Made by a program: the position numbers and the translations under genes. Below, in pieces: positions 15,833 through 23,845 of a stretch of DNA of 64,000 nucleotides (position 1 is its first letter; every line of letters begins with the position of its first letter). Under the pieces are notes generated by a model that searched no databases, had not been told where the DNA came from, and saw only the letters and a program-made list of their open reading frames with translations. The DNA is from Arthrobacter sp. MYb227 (GTDB lineage: Bacteria > Actinomycetota > Actinomycetes > Actinomycetales > Micrococcaceae): contig NZ_PCPT01000016.1 in assembly GCF_002975435.1 (NCBI RefSeq), forward strand, positions 1-64,000. The letters run 5' to 3'.

Positions 15833-18800
15833 TTAGCCTTTCTTGCCATGTCCCTTTCCGTCATTGTCCTTGTCTTCTTTGTGGTCTTTGTCCTTTTTCT
15901 TGCTGATGTTTACCGAAACTACCTCGGCACGATCACCGGTTGCGTTCTTGTTCTTTCCGCTCAGATCACCTGTGGCGTTGTGCAGGTGTAGGAACAAGGC
16001 GCGGACATCGCTGCTGCCTGGCTTGAGGTTCGCTGTCAGCTTGCTGTTATCAAGGTCGGCGAAGACAGTGCCAGCACCATCGAAGGACAGCGCCGGTGCC
16101 AGAGCATCAAAACCAATCCAGTCGGTCTGATCGACGGGAACATTGTTTCCGTCTTCATCCGAGTTGTACTGCGAAAAAGTAGCAACGCGGTACTGGATCG
16201 GAGCACTTGTTCCCTTCAAACCCAGTGCCGCAAGCGAGACAGGGAAGGAAGCAACGTTGGTGTCAAAGGTGTTGGTATCCAGATCTCCGGCAACCCCATT
16301 GAGGAACTGCAAGTCAACCTGTTGAACCGGGTTCAGCGAGTAGGTTGCTACAACGTCTAGATCTAGGCCTTCAACGGTGGTATTGAAGACCACATAGTCG
16401 GCCCGTCCATCCTTATTGGTATCGATTTCGATATCAACCTCGGTGCCTCCGGCTAGGTGAGCCCAGTTACCCCAGGTACTCACACCGAAGTTCAACAAGC
16501 CATCGGCAATACCGGTGGTGGGTGCAGTTGTTGCGGCACCTACATATTGCAGGTCCATTTCGCGTCCGCCCGGAACCGTATCCAGGTTCTTGCCCTGGCG
16601 TGCGGAGGTTGCTCCGAGTTCAAAGGCCGAAACCAGTGAAAGGATCCGCGAGTCACCGCTGCCGGTGAGCAACTGATCGCCCTCGAGTTTAACCTTGGTG
16701 GAAGTAGCACCCTTGGCGAACTGAATCGACTTGCCGGCGCTCATCTCCGAGACCGGCTTGGGTGCGGCATGGATTGGAACACGCAGCGTCGGTACCTTAG
16801 CGGCACTGAGTTCTACACGGCCTGAAACATCGCTGACCCAAGCACGCGGAACGCCCAACTGATCTCGATCCATGGTTGGGTCCAGGGTCTTGGCGAACTT
16901 CTTTGTATCAATCTCGAGAGTCACCTTGACCTTGGAACTCTTGCCAGCCTTGACCGTAACTTTCTTCTCGCTCAAGGTGTACTTGGCACCGGGAATTTCG
17001 GTGGACGGCACATACTTCACGTTGTAGGTCTGCGTCTTGGAGGACTTGTTTTGTACGGTGATTGTCTTGGTTGCCTTGTACTTCTTCTTATCGAGTTCGA
17101 TAACACCGAAAACTACCGAGGTGAGATCCGGTGCGTCCTGAGCATAGGCGTAGGCAGGAGTTTCAAGCGCCGCGGAGGCAATGACACGTCCGGAGCCCAC
17201 ACGGTTTGGCCCATAGGCCTTACCGCTGGCTGCCAAGATATCCTGTGCCGCTGTATTCATGACAATCGACTTGATTTGGTACGGGGTGTAGTCCCCGCTG
17301 CCGGCCACCAGGGCGGCGATGCCAGCAACATGTGGGGACGCCATCGAGGTCCCGGACATGACCGCGGGACGGTTACCTGTGCCCACACCCACCGAACCAA
17401 TAGAGGTGCCCGGGGCAGCAACATCTGGCTTCACGATTCCTTCGGAACCGTGGACGCCGCGCGAGGACGATGAATTCAGTGTGTCACCGATGCCCGAGGG
17501 TGAGCTAACGGTGCCCACGAGTGAATCATCGAGGGTGACATTCAGTGTTCCGGCAACAGCTGCTGGACGCAACGCATCCGAGTTTGCCTTGGTGAACTGG
17601 GCGCCAGGGATTGTTGAATTGCCGGCGATTCCCGCTTCAAAGACGGCTACCTCGGAGTCGAGAATGACACCGGTTGCACCGGCGGCTTCGGCATTATTGA
17701 AACGAACTCCAGAGCCACAAGGGAACTCTAGATTTTCGCTCCACTTGAGCCAGACCCATTTACCGTTCAGAGACCCGGGAGCAAAGGCGGAGCAACCAAA
17801 TTCATTGGATGCCGGGGCCATGACCACCTGGCCGGTGAGCTTGGCAGGATCCGCTGCCGAGTAGTTGAAGTTCGCCGAATATTGTCCGGCAAGAGTTCCT
17901 GCTTGGGCCACCGGTTCATTGACCTTGATGCCATCGAGGGTGATCTTTGAACCCACCGAGTTGGCGACTGTTAGTGCGGAGCGGGCGTTCCCCGGTGCGC
18001 CACCAATATCGGTGATATCTCCGGCGTTACCGGAGGAGATCACCGAGAGAATGCCGATCTTGGCCAGCGCGTTGACAATGTCGGTCTCCGGGTCATCGGC
18101 AGGGGACTGGTCCGAGCCTAGCGACATGTTCACGATCTGTGCGCGGTCATCGAAGACGCCGTCGTTGTTGGGGTCAAGCACGTAATCGAGAGCCTGCCCG
18201 ACCACTGAAGAGGAACCTTCGCAACCAAAGACGCGGATGCCCACTAGGGACGCCTCAGGTGCGCTGCCCGGGCCAATGCGCATGGCCTGAACCTCGTCTG
18301 CCGTGAGCTTGGTGTAATCCCCGGTGAAGGTGGTGCCATCGGCGTTTACGCCGTAGCCAGCAGCGGTGCCGGAGACGTGTGAGCCGTGTCCGGCTGCCGA
18401 GCAATCAAGTGGGTTGGCATCCGGCTTGGGGACGGGTTGGTAGCTGGCCGCGCGTGGGTCGGCGTTGTAGTCATCGCCGACAAGATCCCAGCCACCGATG
18501 AACTTATCGGGATCGTAGAGCCCTGAGTCCTTTGCTGGAAGGGCCGAAGAGGCCTGAGCCTGCTTATAGCCTTCGATGGTTCCAAGGCCACCAAAACCAG
18601 CGTGGGTGTAATCGATGCCGGTGTCCAAAACCGCGATTGTCACGTTCTTGCCGGTTTCTTTCAACGCGCTCCAAGCCTCAAGAGACTTGGTGTCGATATC
18701 GGAGTTCTTGTTATCCGGTGACTTTGGCACGATTGCCGTGATCTTTTTGACGTCGCTGCGCTTGGCCAGTGCCCGCAATGCCTCAGCATCGCCGCGCAGG

Positions 18801-19219
18801 GCAACGCCAGGCAGCGAGTTGGTGGTGGTGTAGATGATCTTGGCGTTGGCTTCCTTAGCGGCGTTCTTGCCCTTGGCTTTAATGTTCTCTCGAACCTTTT
18901 TGACCTTTACCGGATCCTTGACCAGCGCTTCGGATGATTCTGCGGCTGCCACCGGTTGTGTGGCTTCGAAGGCGCCTTCGCCCTCGAATTGCACGTAGAC
19001 CGAGATGTCTCCGGTGGCATCCTTCAGTGGGCCCGCAACCTTGAGGGACTGCAGAGATGCCGGTGCTAGACCACCGAGGGAGACTGCGTCTCCGTTGGGG
19101 GAGGGAGTGATATTTGGTGGTGCCGCCAGGGAAGGGACGGACATGGTTAAGGCCAGGGCAAGCCCTGTGGCCGAAGCCAAGATCGTCCGCGCGAGTCTGG
19201 GGCGACGCGGGTTGATCAT
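15833..19219 (-). CDS. Secreted subtilisin-like (S8) serine protease with PA domain
   Basis: A 1128-aa exported protease. The signal peptide (about 1-33) ends near SLAAPPN. A propeptide-like I9 region (about 70-165) follows, then the S8 catalytic domain with D199 (AVLDTGID), H278 (GHGSHVSG) and Ser near 623 (SGTSMASPHVAG). A protease-associated insert lies between His and Ser. The C-terminal half has Fn3-like beta domains and ends in a Lys/Asp-rich tail (KKKDKDHKEDKDNDGKG). ATG 19219 is chosen because AAGGAGAATC precedes it directly; a longer frame to 19276 lacks such a site. The complete triad predicts an active extracellular protease that feeds peptide uptake. It is monocistronic. Confidence 0.93.
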   Translation of the reverse strand: MINPRRPRLARTILASATGLALALTMSVPSLAAPPNITPSPNGDAVSLGGLAPASLQSLKVAGPLKDATGDISVYVQFEGEGAFEATQPVAAAESSEALVKDPVKVKKVRENIKAKGKNAAKEANAKIIYTTTNSLPGVALRGDAEALRALAKRSDVKKITAIVPKSPDNKNSDIDTKSLEAWSALKETGKNVTIAVLDTGIDYTHAGFGGLGTIEGYKQAQASSALPAKDSGLYDPDKFIGGWDLVGDDYNADPRAASYQPVPKPDANPLDCSAAGHGSHVSGTAAGYGVNADGTTFTGDYTKLTADEVQAMRIGPGSAPEASLVGIRVFGCEGSSSVVGQALDYVLDPNNDGVFDDRAQIVNMSLGSDQSPADDPETDIVNALAKIGILSVISSGNAGDITDIGGAPGNARSALTVANSVGSKITLDGIKVNEPVAQAGTLAGQYSANFNYSAADPAKLTGQVVMAPASNEFGCSAFAPGSLNGKWVWLKWSENLEFPCGSGVRFNNAEAAGATGVILDSEVAVFEAGIAGNSTIPGAQFTKANSDALRPAAVAGTLNVTLDDSLVGTVSSPSGIGDTLNSSSSRGVHGSEGIVKPDVAAPGTSIGSVGVGTGNRPAVMSGTSMASPHVAGIAALVAGSGDYTPYQIKSIVMNTAAQDILAASGKAYGPNRVGSGRVIASAALETPAYAYAQDAPDLTSVVFGVIELDKKKYKATKTITVQNKSSKTQTYNVKYVPSTEIPGAKYTLSEKKVTVKAGKSSKVKVTLEIDTKKFAKTLDPTMDRDQLGVPRAWVSDVSGRVELSAAKVPTLRVPIHAAPKPVSEMSAGKSIQFAKGATSTKVKLEGDQLLTGSGDSRILSLVSAFELGATSARQGKNLDTVPGGREMDLQYVGAATTAPTTGIADGLLNFGVSTWGNWAHLAGGTEVDIEIDTNKDGRADYVVFNTTVEGLDLDVVATYSLNPVQQVDLQFLNGVAGDLDTNTFDTNVASFPVSLAALGLKGTSAPIQYRVATFSQYNSDEDGNNVPVDQTDWIGFDALAPALSFDGAGTVFADLDNSKLTANLKPGSSDVRALFLHLHNATGDLSGKNKNATGDRAEVVSVNISKKKDKDHKEDKDNDGKGHGKKG

Positions 19220-19638
19220 GATTCTCCTTGTTTGAAAGAAGCGCCCATGGGAGGTCTGATATAAAACTGGGCACAAGCGAAATCATATGTGTCCTGCGTC
19301 ATATATCAAGGTGTTGTTTGAGAATCGTTCAAAGTGTGTACTTTTGTACAGGGGCACCAAAAGTGATAACTGCTAAGGAATAATGTCACCAAAGTGCCAG
19401 CGGCTAGGGGCGATGGGGTGCAAGAAGGAACCTTTGTGCGCAGGATTCCCGCTGGGATCGTATTATCTTGAATGCCGATGCCGTGCGCTGTGGCTGGAAT
19501 GCCATGCATAAGTATTTGTTCGGGAATCGGTGATAAAAGCACGCAAGCGGTGGCCCCCACTCCTGGTGGGACCACCGCTTGGTGAAGCCGGGGAAAGCTC
19601 CCGGCGGCTAGCTCAAAAATGACATAAGACTAGGTGCC
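19220..19638. other. Intergenic region between subtilase and pdxK
   Basis: About 420 bases without a credible gene. The part next to 19219 is A+T-rich (GATATAAAAC near 19258) and presumably holds the minus-strand subtilase promoter. The part near 19545-19580 is the terminator of pdxK. The middle contains a small dyad (GTACTTTTGTAC) and nothing else I can assign. Confidence 0.45.
19545..19580 (-). terminator. Terminator of pdxK
   Basis: AAGCGGTGG (19545-19553) pairs with CCACCGCTT (19572-19580), and an inner CCCAC/GTGGG stem continues it around a tiny loop. Read on the minus strand, the hairpin is followed by GCGTGCTTTTATC, a weak T tract. It lies about 60 bases after the pdxK stop. Confidence 0.75.
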
Positions 19639-20463
19639 TTAGCGTGCTCCACCTTGCCACAACGCATCGAAGGGAGCTGCCGAGGCAACACGGTTCTTAA
19701 TGCCCTCGGTGACAAATGCCTTGGCATTGCGTGCTGCTTGCAGCGGAGTCTCACCCTTGGCTAGTTCCGCGGTGATTGCAGCTGCAAGCGAGCAGCCAGC
19801 ACCTGAGACGGCAACTTCTCCAACCTTCGGGGCTGAGAGGATCTCGAGGGTCGTGCCATCGTAGAACACATCAACCGCTTCGCTACCAGCAAGTCGAACC
19901 CCACCCTTGGCCAATACCGCGGCACCGGAGAGTTCATGGATCTTCTTAGCGGCTGCGGTGAGATCCTCAACGTTGTTGATGCTCATGCCGGAAAGGGATT
20001 CTGCTTCAAAGTGGTTGGGCGTGACAAAAGTCGCCAGCGGCAACAGGTTTGTCTTTAAGGCCTGATCGGTATCAAGTGCGTGGCCAGGCTCCTGACCCTT
20101 GCAAATCAGCACCGGATCTAGCACGATGTTGTTCCATTCCTGGTTACCCAGGGCGGTAGCAACGGTATCAATGGTGGTGGGAGATCCCATCATGCCAAGC
20201 TTGACGGTCTTGAGGTCTGCTGCGTAGCAGGTCTGTACAGCTTCAAGCTGGTCGGCGATGACCTGTGCCTCTACTGGTACAAAGCGGTGGTTCCAGTTGT
20301 CTTTAGGGTCAAAAGATACGATGCAGGTCAGCGCGGCGATACCGTAGGTGCCAAGCTCTTGGAAGGTCTTCAGATCGGCCTGTGCACCGGCGCCGCCGGT
20401 GGCCTCGGAGCCTGCAATTGTTAAAGTAATGGCGGGACGAGTCCCGGTGGTGGCAGAAGTCAT
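19639..20463 (-). CDS. pdxK: Pyridoxine/pyridoxal/pyridoxamine kinase of the ThiD family (CC-PLK type)
   Basis: A 274-aa ribokinase-fold enzyme. It resembles Bacillus PdxK more than true ThiD: the SFDPKDNWNHRFVP segment (about 50-63) and DPVLIC121KG with GAGC224SLAAA match it closely. Both cysteines that define the dual-cysteine pyridoxal kinases (lid Cys and anion-hole Cys) are present. It would phosphorylate vitamin B6 vitamers for salvage to pyridoxal phosphate; some members also phosphorylate HMP in thiamine synthesis. The GSEATGGAGAQADLKT start is the ATP/substrate-binding region. It is a single gene with its own terminator at 19545-19580. A generic ThiD annotation would be misleading here. 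Confidence 0.85.
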   Translation of the reverse strand: MTSATTGTRPAITLTIAGSEATGGAGAQADLKTFQELGTYGIAALTCIVSFDPKDNWNHRFVPVEAQVIADQLEAVQTCYAADLKTVKLGMMGSPTTIDTVATALGNQEWNNIVLDPVLICKGQEPGHALDTDQALKTNLLPLATFVTPNHFEAESLSGMSINNVEDLTAAAKKIHELSGAAVLAKGGVRLAGSEAVDVFYDGTTLEILSAPKVGEVAVSGAGCSLAAAITAELAKGETPLQAARNAKAFVTEGIKNRVASAAPFDALWQGGAR

Positions 20464-20581
20464 ACCTTCTAGTTTAGAGCGAGTTTGGCGAGCATCTGCA
20501 CACGCGGCCAGGGCTTGGGAAGTCCATTGTCTTACACGCAGGTTCCGGCGAGCGAGAGGGCATGTCCCCAGAGGCGGGATC

Positions 20582-21229
20582 TTAGTGGAGTGTATAGGTG
20601 GTGATCAGTGTTGCGTTTGACCAACCGGAGCCGCGCTGTGTGCGGGTTCCTGAAGGACTATCCGCGGAAGTCACCATGAAAAGCCATGCCAGGCCCTGAC
20701 GTGTGGCCGAGGCAGCAAGGTTTGCAATGATCGCGTGACGGAAAATCTCAGTATTTTTGGTCGCAGTGATCACCGGTTCGCACAAGAGGGCAAACCCTTC
20801 ACCGAACCGGATGCGTCCGCGGGCAACGGGTGCATCAAAGTCTGCTATTTCAAGGACATCGTAATCATCCATAGGAGCATCAAAAAGTGTTGCGGTTTCC
20901 GGAAGTGAAGCTGTCTGTTCGACGTCTTTGGTTGCGGCGGCCAGTAGCACCTGATGTTCGGTCAGCTGCCACCCCGCGGAGGCCAGCTGCGCGGCAAACG
21001 CTTCGTTGGGGCTTCCGAGCAGGCTTAGTTTGGTTCCTAATTGGTGAGAAACCAATGAATCGCTGTCCGTGGAATCGGATTCCGCTGGCCACCAGCGCAT
21101 TACCTCGCTGTCGGTGGCGGAATCGCCACGGCTATGTAATTCCTGGGTATCGTCACGGGTGATATGCCGGTCGCGGAGCAGTGCGAGATCACTGACCCAT
21201 GTTGGAAGGTTTTTGGCAACGGCGGGCAT
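20582..21229 (-). CDS. Unknown 215-aa protein, possibly GNAT-like
   Basis: I cannot assign this protein firmly. The middle (DYDVLEIADFDAPVARGRIRFGEGFALLCEPV) and the end (FRHAIIANLAASATRQGLAWLFMVTSADS) have the order of a GNAT acyltransferase: beta-strand, then a helix after an acyl-CoA-like loop, then a strand. However, the classic Q/RxxGxG/A motif is not clear. ATG 21229 is preferred because AGGAGAACCCAG precedes it; a frame extending to 21319 has no such site. It is cytoplasmic, with no signal peptide. It lies between pdxK and a tetR gene, all on the minus strand, with gaps over 100 bases on both sides. Confidence 0.65.
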   Translation of the reverse strand: MPAVAKNLPTWVSDLALLRDRHITRDDTQELHSRGDSATDSEVMRWWPAESDSTDSDSLVSHQLGTKLSLLGSPNEAFAAQLASAGWQLTEHQVLLAAATKDVEQTASLPETATLFDAPMDDYDVLEIADFDAPVARGRIRFGEGFALLCEPVITATKNTEIFRHAIIANLAASATRQGLAWLFMVTSADSPSGTRTQRGSGWSNATLITTYTLH

Positions 21230-21344
21230 CTGGGTTCTCCTGACTTGCTGTGGCGTCTTCTTTGACTCTACGCCCGAAAGCGAGTCCATGGAAAAAGCCG
21301 TAAAACAGTGCCTGAACACCGGGGCTTTGCGAGCCAGATATTTG

Positions 21345-21992
21345 CTAGGTAGCGGTTCGAATCAGTGAGAGTACATCATCGATGATGGTCCGGACCACCG
21401 GCATGCGTGAGAGAACCACCAACCGGGCAATCATGGGTGCCGCATTTTTGACTAGACGGTGACTGCGCATTGCTTTCTCTGAGGAATCATAGGCCCAGAA
21501 TAGGAAGATTCCACGCTGGATGAGCCACAAAAGTTGCGGTAGATCCTGCCTGATAGCCAAGGGAGGTAGCGGCCGGGACATGGTGACAACCTGACGCCAC
21601 AGCCCAAATTCGAGGGCTCGCTGGACATCGCTTAGTTCGCCGTGGGAGCCGGAGAACGCTGTGCGGATAAAAGCAGGACCAAATTCGTGGAACGGAGCCA
21701 ACACGGCTAGGCCTTGTTCGAGCGCCAGACGGATATTTGTCTCAAGGGTGTTCCCTTCGACGAGCATTGGCCATGCGGTGGTCCGGTGCTGTTCGACTAA
21801 CCCACGGTAAAACTCGTGAACTATCTCGTCTTTTGACTCAAAATAGTAGTAAGCGTTGCCGAGTGAAAGGCCAGATTCCTTTGCAATGGCGCGCATTGTG
21901 GTACCAGCGAAACCCTTGGTGGCAAAGAGCCTCAGGGCAGTGTTTAGCAAAAGTTGGCGTGTTTCAACGCCTTTTGCGGTTTGCTTTGACAC
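21345..21992 (-). CDS. TetR/AcrR-family transcriptional regulator
   Basis: A 215-aa regulator. The N-terminal helix-turn-helix (TRQLLLNTALRLFATKGFAGTTMRAIAKESGLSLGNAYYYF split across residues about 11-52) is typical of TetR proteins, ending with the SLGNAYYYF recognition helix. The C-terminal 150 residues form a ligand-binding domain without recognisable specificity. It is transcribed away from the queuosine transporter at 22292, so it could control itself or that divergent gene through the 299-base gap. No obvious 15-20-base operator palindrome was found there. Confidence 0.88.
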   Translation of the reverse strand: MSKQTAKGVETRQLLLNTALRLFATKGFAGTTMRAIAKESGLSLGNAYYYFESKDEIVHEFYRGLVEQHRTTAWPMLVEGNTLETNIRLALEQGLAVLAPFHEFGPAFIRTAFSGSHGELSDVQRALEFGLWRQVVTMSRPLPPLAIRQDLPQLLWLIQRGIFLFWAYDSSEKAMRSHRLVKNAAPMIARLVVLSRMPVVRTIIDDVLSLIRTAT

Positions 21993-22291
21993 GTTTCTCC
22001 TTGCATTACCTAGCTTCTAGGCCATTCTATTACTTTTTGATCATGTTCAAAAAACGAATATCGTTGTCAGTGCCAAAACCCGACACCAGTTGGGAAGGGA
22101 GGTGGGTGCTCCGATGCCCTAAAACACCGTCCTTGAAGTGAATATTTGCCATGGGATACTTGTAACTCAAGTGCTAATACAGCGAGTGCTCTCTAGATGC
22201 CGGCCGCCAATGATCATTTTTGAGATGACATGGGCTGAGCTGGTCTAGTGCAAGGCGACTTGGCGAACCACTTCTTTGATTGGGTATAACC

Positions 22292-23014
22292 ATGGGCGAA
22301 ATAACCGCCTCAACTTCACAACGTCCGAAGGCCTCACGCGCGATCTTTGCATCAGCGGGAAGCCCCTATTTCTCCACCGTCTTGGCCCTCATGGCAGTGG
22401 TGGTCATTCTTTCCAATATTGGTGCAGCCAAGGGAATAACCTTTGGCGCCATCATCACCGACGGAGGATTTTTCCTCTTTCCACTTGCCTACATTCTTGG
22501 CGACGTCATCTCCGAGGTCTACGGCTTCAAGGTCGCTCGACGAGCCATCATCACAACCTTTGCTCTCGCGGCATTCTCCACCCTGTGTTTCTGGATCATG
22601 ATCGCCTTGCCCGCAGCCGAATGGTATGACGGGCAAGAGGCATTAGAACGAACACTGGGACCCATCTGGCTGATAGTTTTGGCCTCATTACTGGGATTTG
22701 TTGTTGGCCAAACCCTGAACTCTTGGGTTCTTGTCAAAATGAAGGAACGTTTTGGAGAGCGCGGTCTCGTGGGCCGGCTGATGGGCTCCACAGGTGTTGG
22801 CGAATTCGCCGATACCCTGATTTTCTGCTCGATCGCCGCTACAGTCATAGGCATAGAATCCGCACCGGATTTTGCTAATTATGTGCTGGTTGGATTCATT
22901 TACAAGACGGCTGTTGAATTTGCCTTTGTCCCAGTGACAGCACTGGTGATTCGTTGGTTTAAGCGCCGCGAACCAAGCTATGCATTGGCCCAAGCCCCAA
23001 ACGGGCAAAGCTAA
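22292..23014 (+). CDS. yhhQ: Queuosine precursor transporter (YhhQ/QPTR family)
   Basis: A 240-aa membrane protein of the YhhQ (DUF165) family, which imports preQ0/preQ1 for queuosine synthesis. Six hydrophobic segments are visible, with family signatures ILGDVISEVYG (about 70-80), VGQTLNSWV and STGVGEFADTLIFC. ATG 22292 is chosen over a TTG 12 bases upstream. There is no SD; TATAAC just before the ATG suggests a leaderless or near-leaderless message. The tRNA-guanine transglycosylase gene lies about 4 kb downstream (27021-28307), which supports the role. No preQ1 riboswitch was recognised upstream. A long hairpin follows at 23028-23089. Confidence 0.88.
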   Translation: MGEITASTSQRPKASRAIFASAGSPYFSTVLALMAVVVILSNIGAAKGITFGAIITDGGFFLFPLAYILGDVISEVYGFKVARRAIITTFALAAFSTLCFWIMIALPAAEWYDGQEALERTLGPIWLIVLASLLGFVVGQTLNSWVLVKMKERFGERGLVGRLMGSTGVGEFADTLIFCSIAATVIGIESAPDFANYVLVGFIYKTAVEFAFVPVTALVIRWFKRREPSYALAQAPNGQS

Positions 23015-23027
23015 GATCCTCGCTTTC

Positions 23028-23089
23028 CATCAAGGGCGGTAGGTCATTCATAGCGATTATTCGTTGTGAATGCCCTACCGCCCTTGATG
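23028..23089 (+). terminator. Terminator after yhhQ
   Basis: A perfect 16-bp stem (23028-23043 with 23074-23089; arm starts CATCAAGGGCGG), with an inner CATTCA/TGAATG stem, begins 14 bases after the yhhQ stop and is followed by TTTCACG. It is likely to function as a terminator in both directions. Confidence 0.8.
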
Positions 23090-23152
23090 TTTCACGCAAA
23101 ATCATCCGCAATGCTGATCATCGCCGGAACCAATACCCGGTAGCGTCAAGAC

Positions 23153-23845
23153 ATGGACACCGATCACCGACAGCTGCTCAAAGCCACAGATCTGGTGGCC
23201 GGGTATGGGCACCAAGATATTTGTGGCCCGTTGGATCTAGTCGTAGAGCCGGGCCAGGCCATAGGCATCGTTGGGTTTAATGCGGCAGGAAAATCTACCT
23301 TGCTACGCACACTCGTTGGTTATCAAGAACCAGTCAGCGGTGCATCGGTCATCCTGGGCTCTTTCTACGATGACTCAAGTTACGTTTATCGCAAGGCTGT
23401 TTCGGTAGTCTTTGATGAGGACGCATTTTTCCCCTCGTTGAGCGTCGAGGAGCATTTACAGCTCATTGCTGGAGGCCATGGAGTAGCCAACCCGCAAGAA
23501 GCAGTTGAAGCCGAATTAGAATTCTTCAACCTCGAAGAGGCTCGCACCGAACTTCCGCAACGGCTTTCCTCGGGACAACGTCGGCGGTTGCTCCTAGCCG
23601 CCGCATTATTACGACCTTGCCAGCTCTTGGTTCTTGACGAACCCGAACAACGTCTTGACCCAACCATGCGCTTTTTACTTGCCAACCGCTTGCGTGAATG
23701 CGTCAAGGCGGGAGTGGCATTGCTGGTCATCACCCATGATCCCGAATTCTTGCAAATTGTTGCAGACTCGGTGCTGGTGATTGCCGATGGAAATATTTCC
23801 TCGGTGAGCGTCACCGAGGGCGCGGCGGCGATTGCCAATGAGTGA
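23153..23845 (+). CDS. ABC transporter ATP-binding protein
   Basis: A 230-aa ABC ATPase. Walker A is GFNAAGKST (about 40-48), the signature is LSSGQRRRLL (about 141-150), Walker B is LLVLDEP (about 160-166), and the switch His is in VITHDPEF. All catalytic motifs are complete. It overlaps the following membrane protein by 8 bases, forming a two-gene exporter. Drug/lipid-exporter-like subfamilies share this architecture. Substrate cannot be told; the partner is of the actinobacterial DUF6297 type. Confidence 0.9.
   Translation: MDTDHRQLLKATDLVAGYGHQDICGPLDLVVEPGQAIGIVGFNAAGKSTLLRTLVGYQEPVSGASVILGSFYDDSSYVYRKAVSVVFDEDAFFPSLSVEEHLQLIAGGHGVANPQEAVEAELEFFNLEEARTELPQRLSSGQRRRLLLAAALLRPCQLLVLDEPEQRLDPTMRFLLANRLRECVKAGVALLVITHDPEFLQIVADSVLVIADGNISSVSVTEGAAAIANE

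Noticed and set aside
21993-22291. A preQ1 riboswitch before the queuosine transporter
   Set aside because: No preQ1-I-like H-type pseudoknot with its short C-rich loop and A-rich tail could be recognised in the 299 bases upstream.
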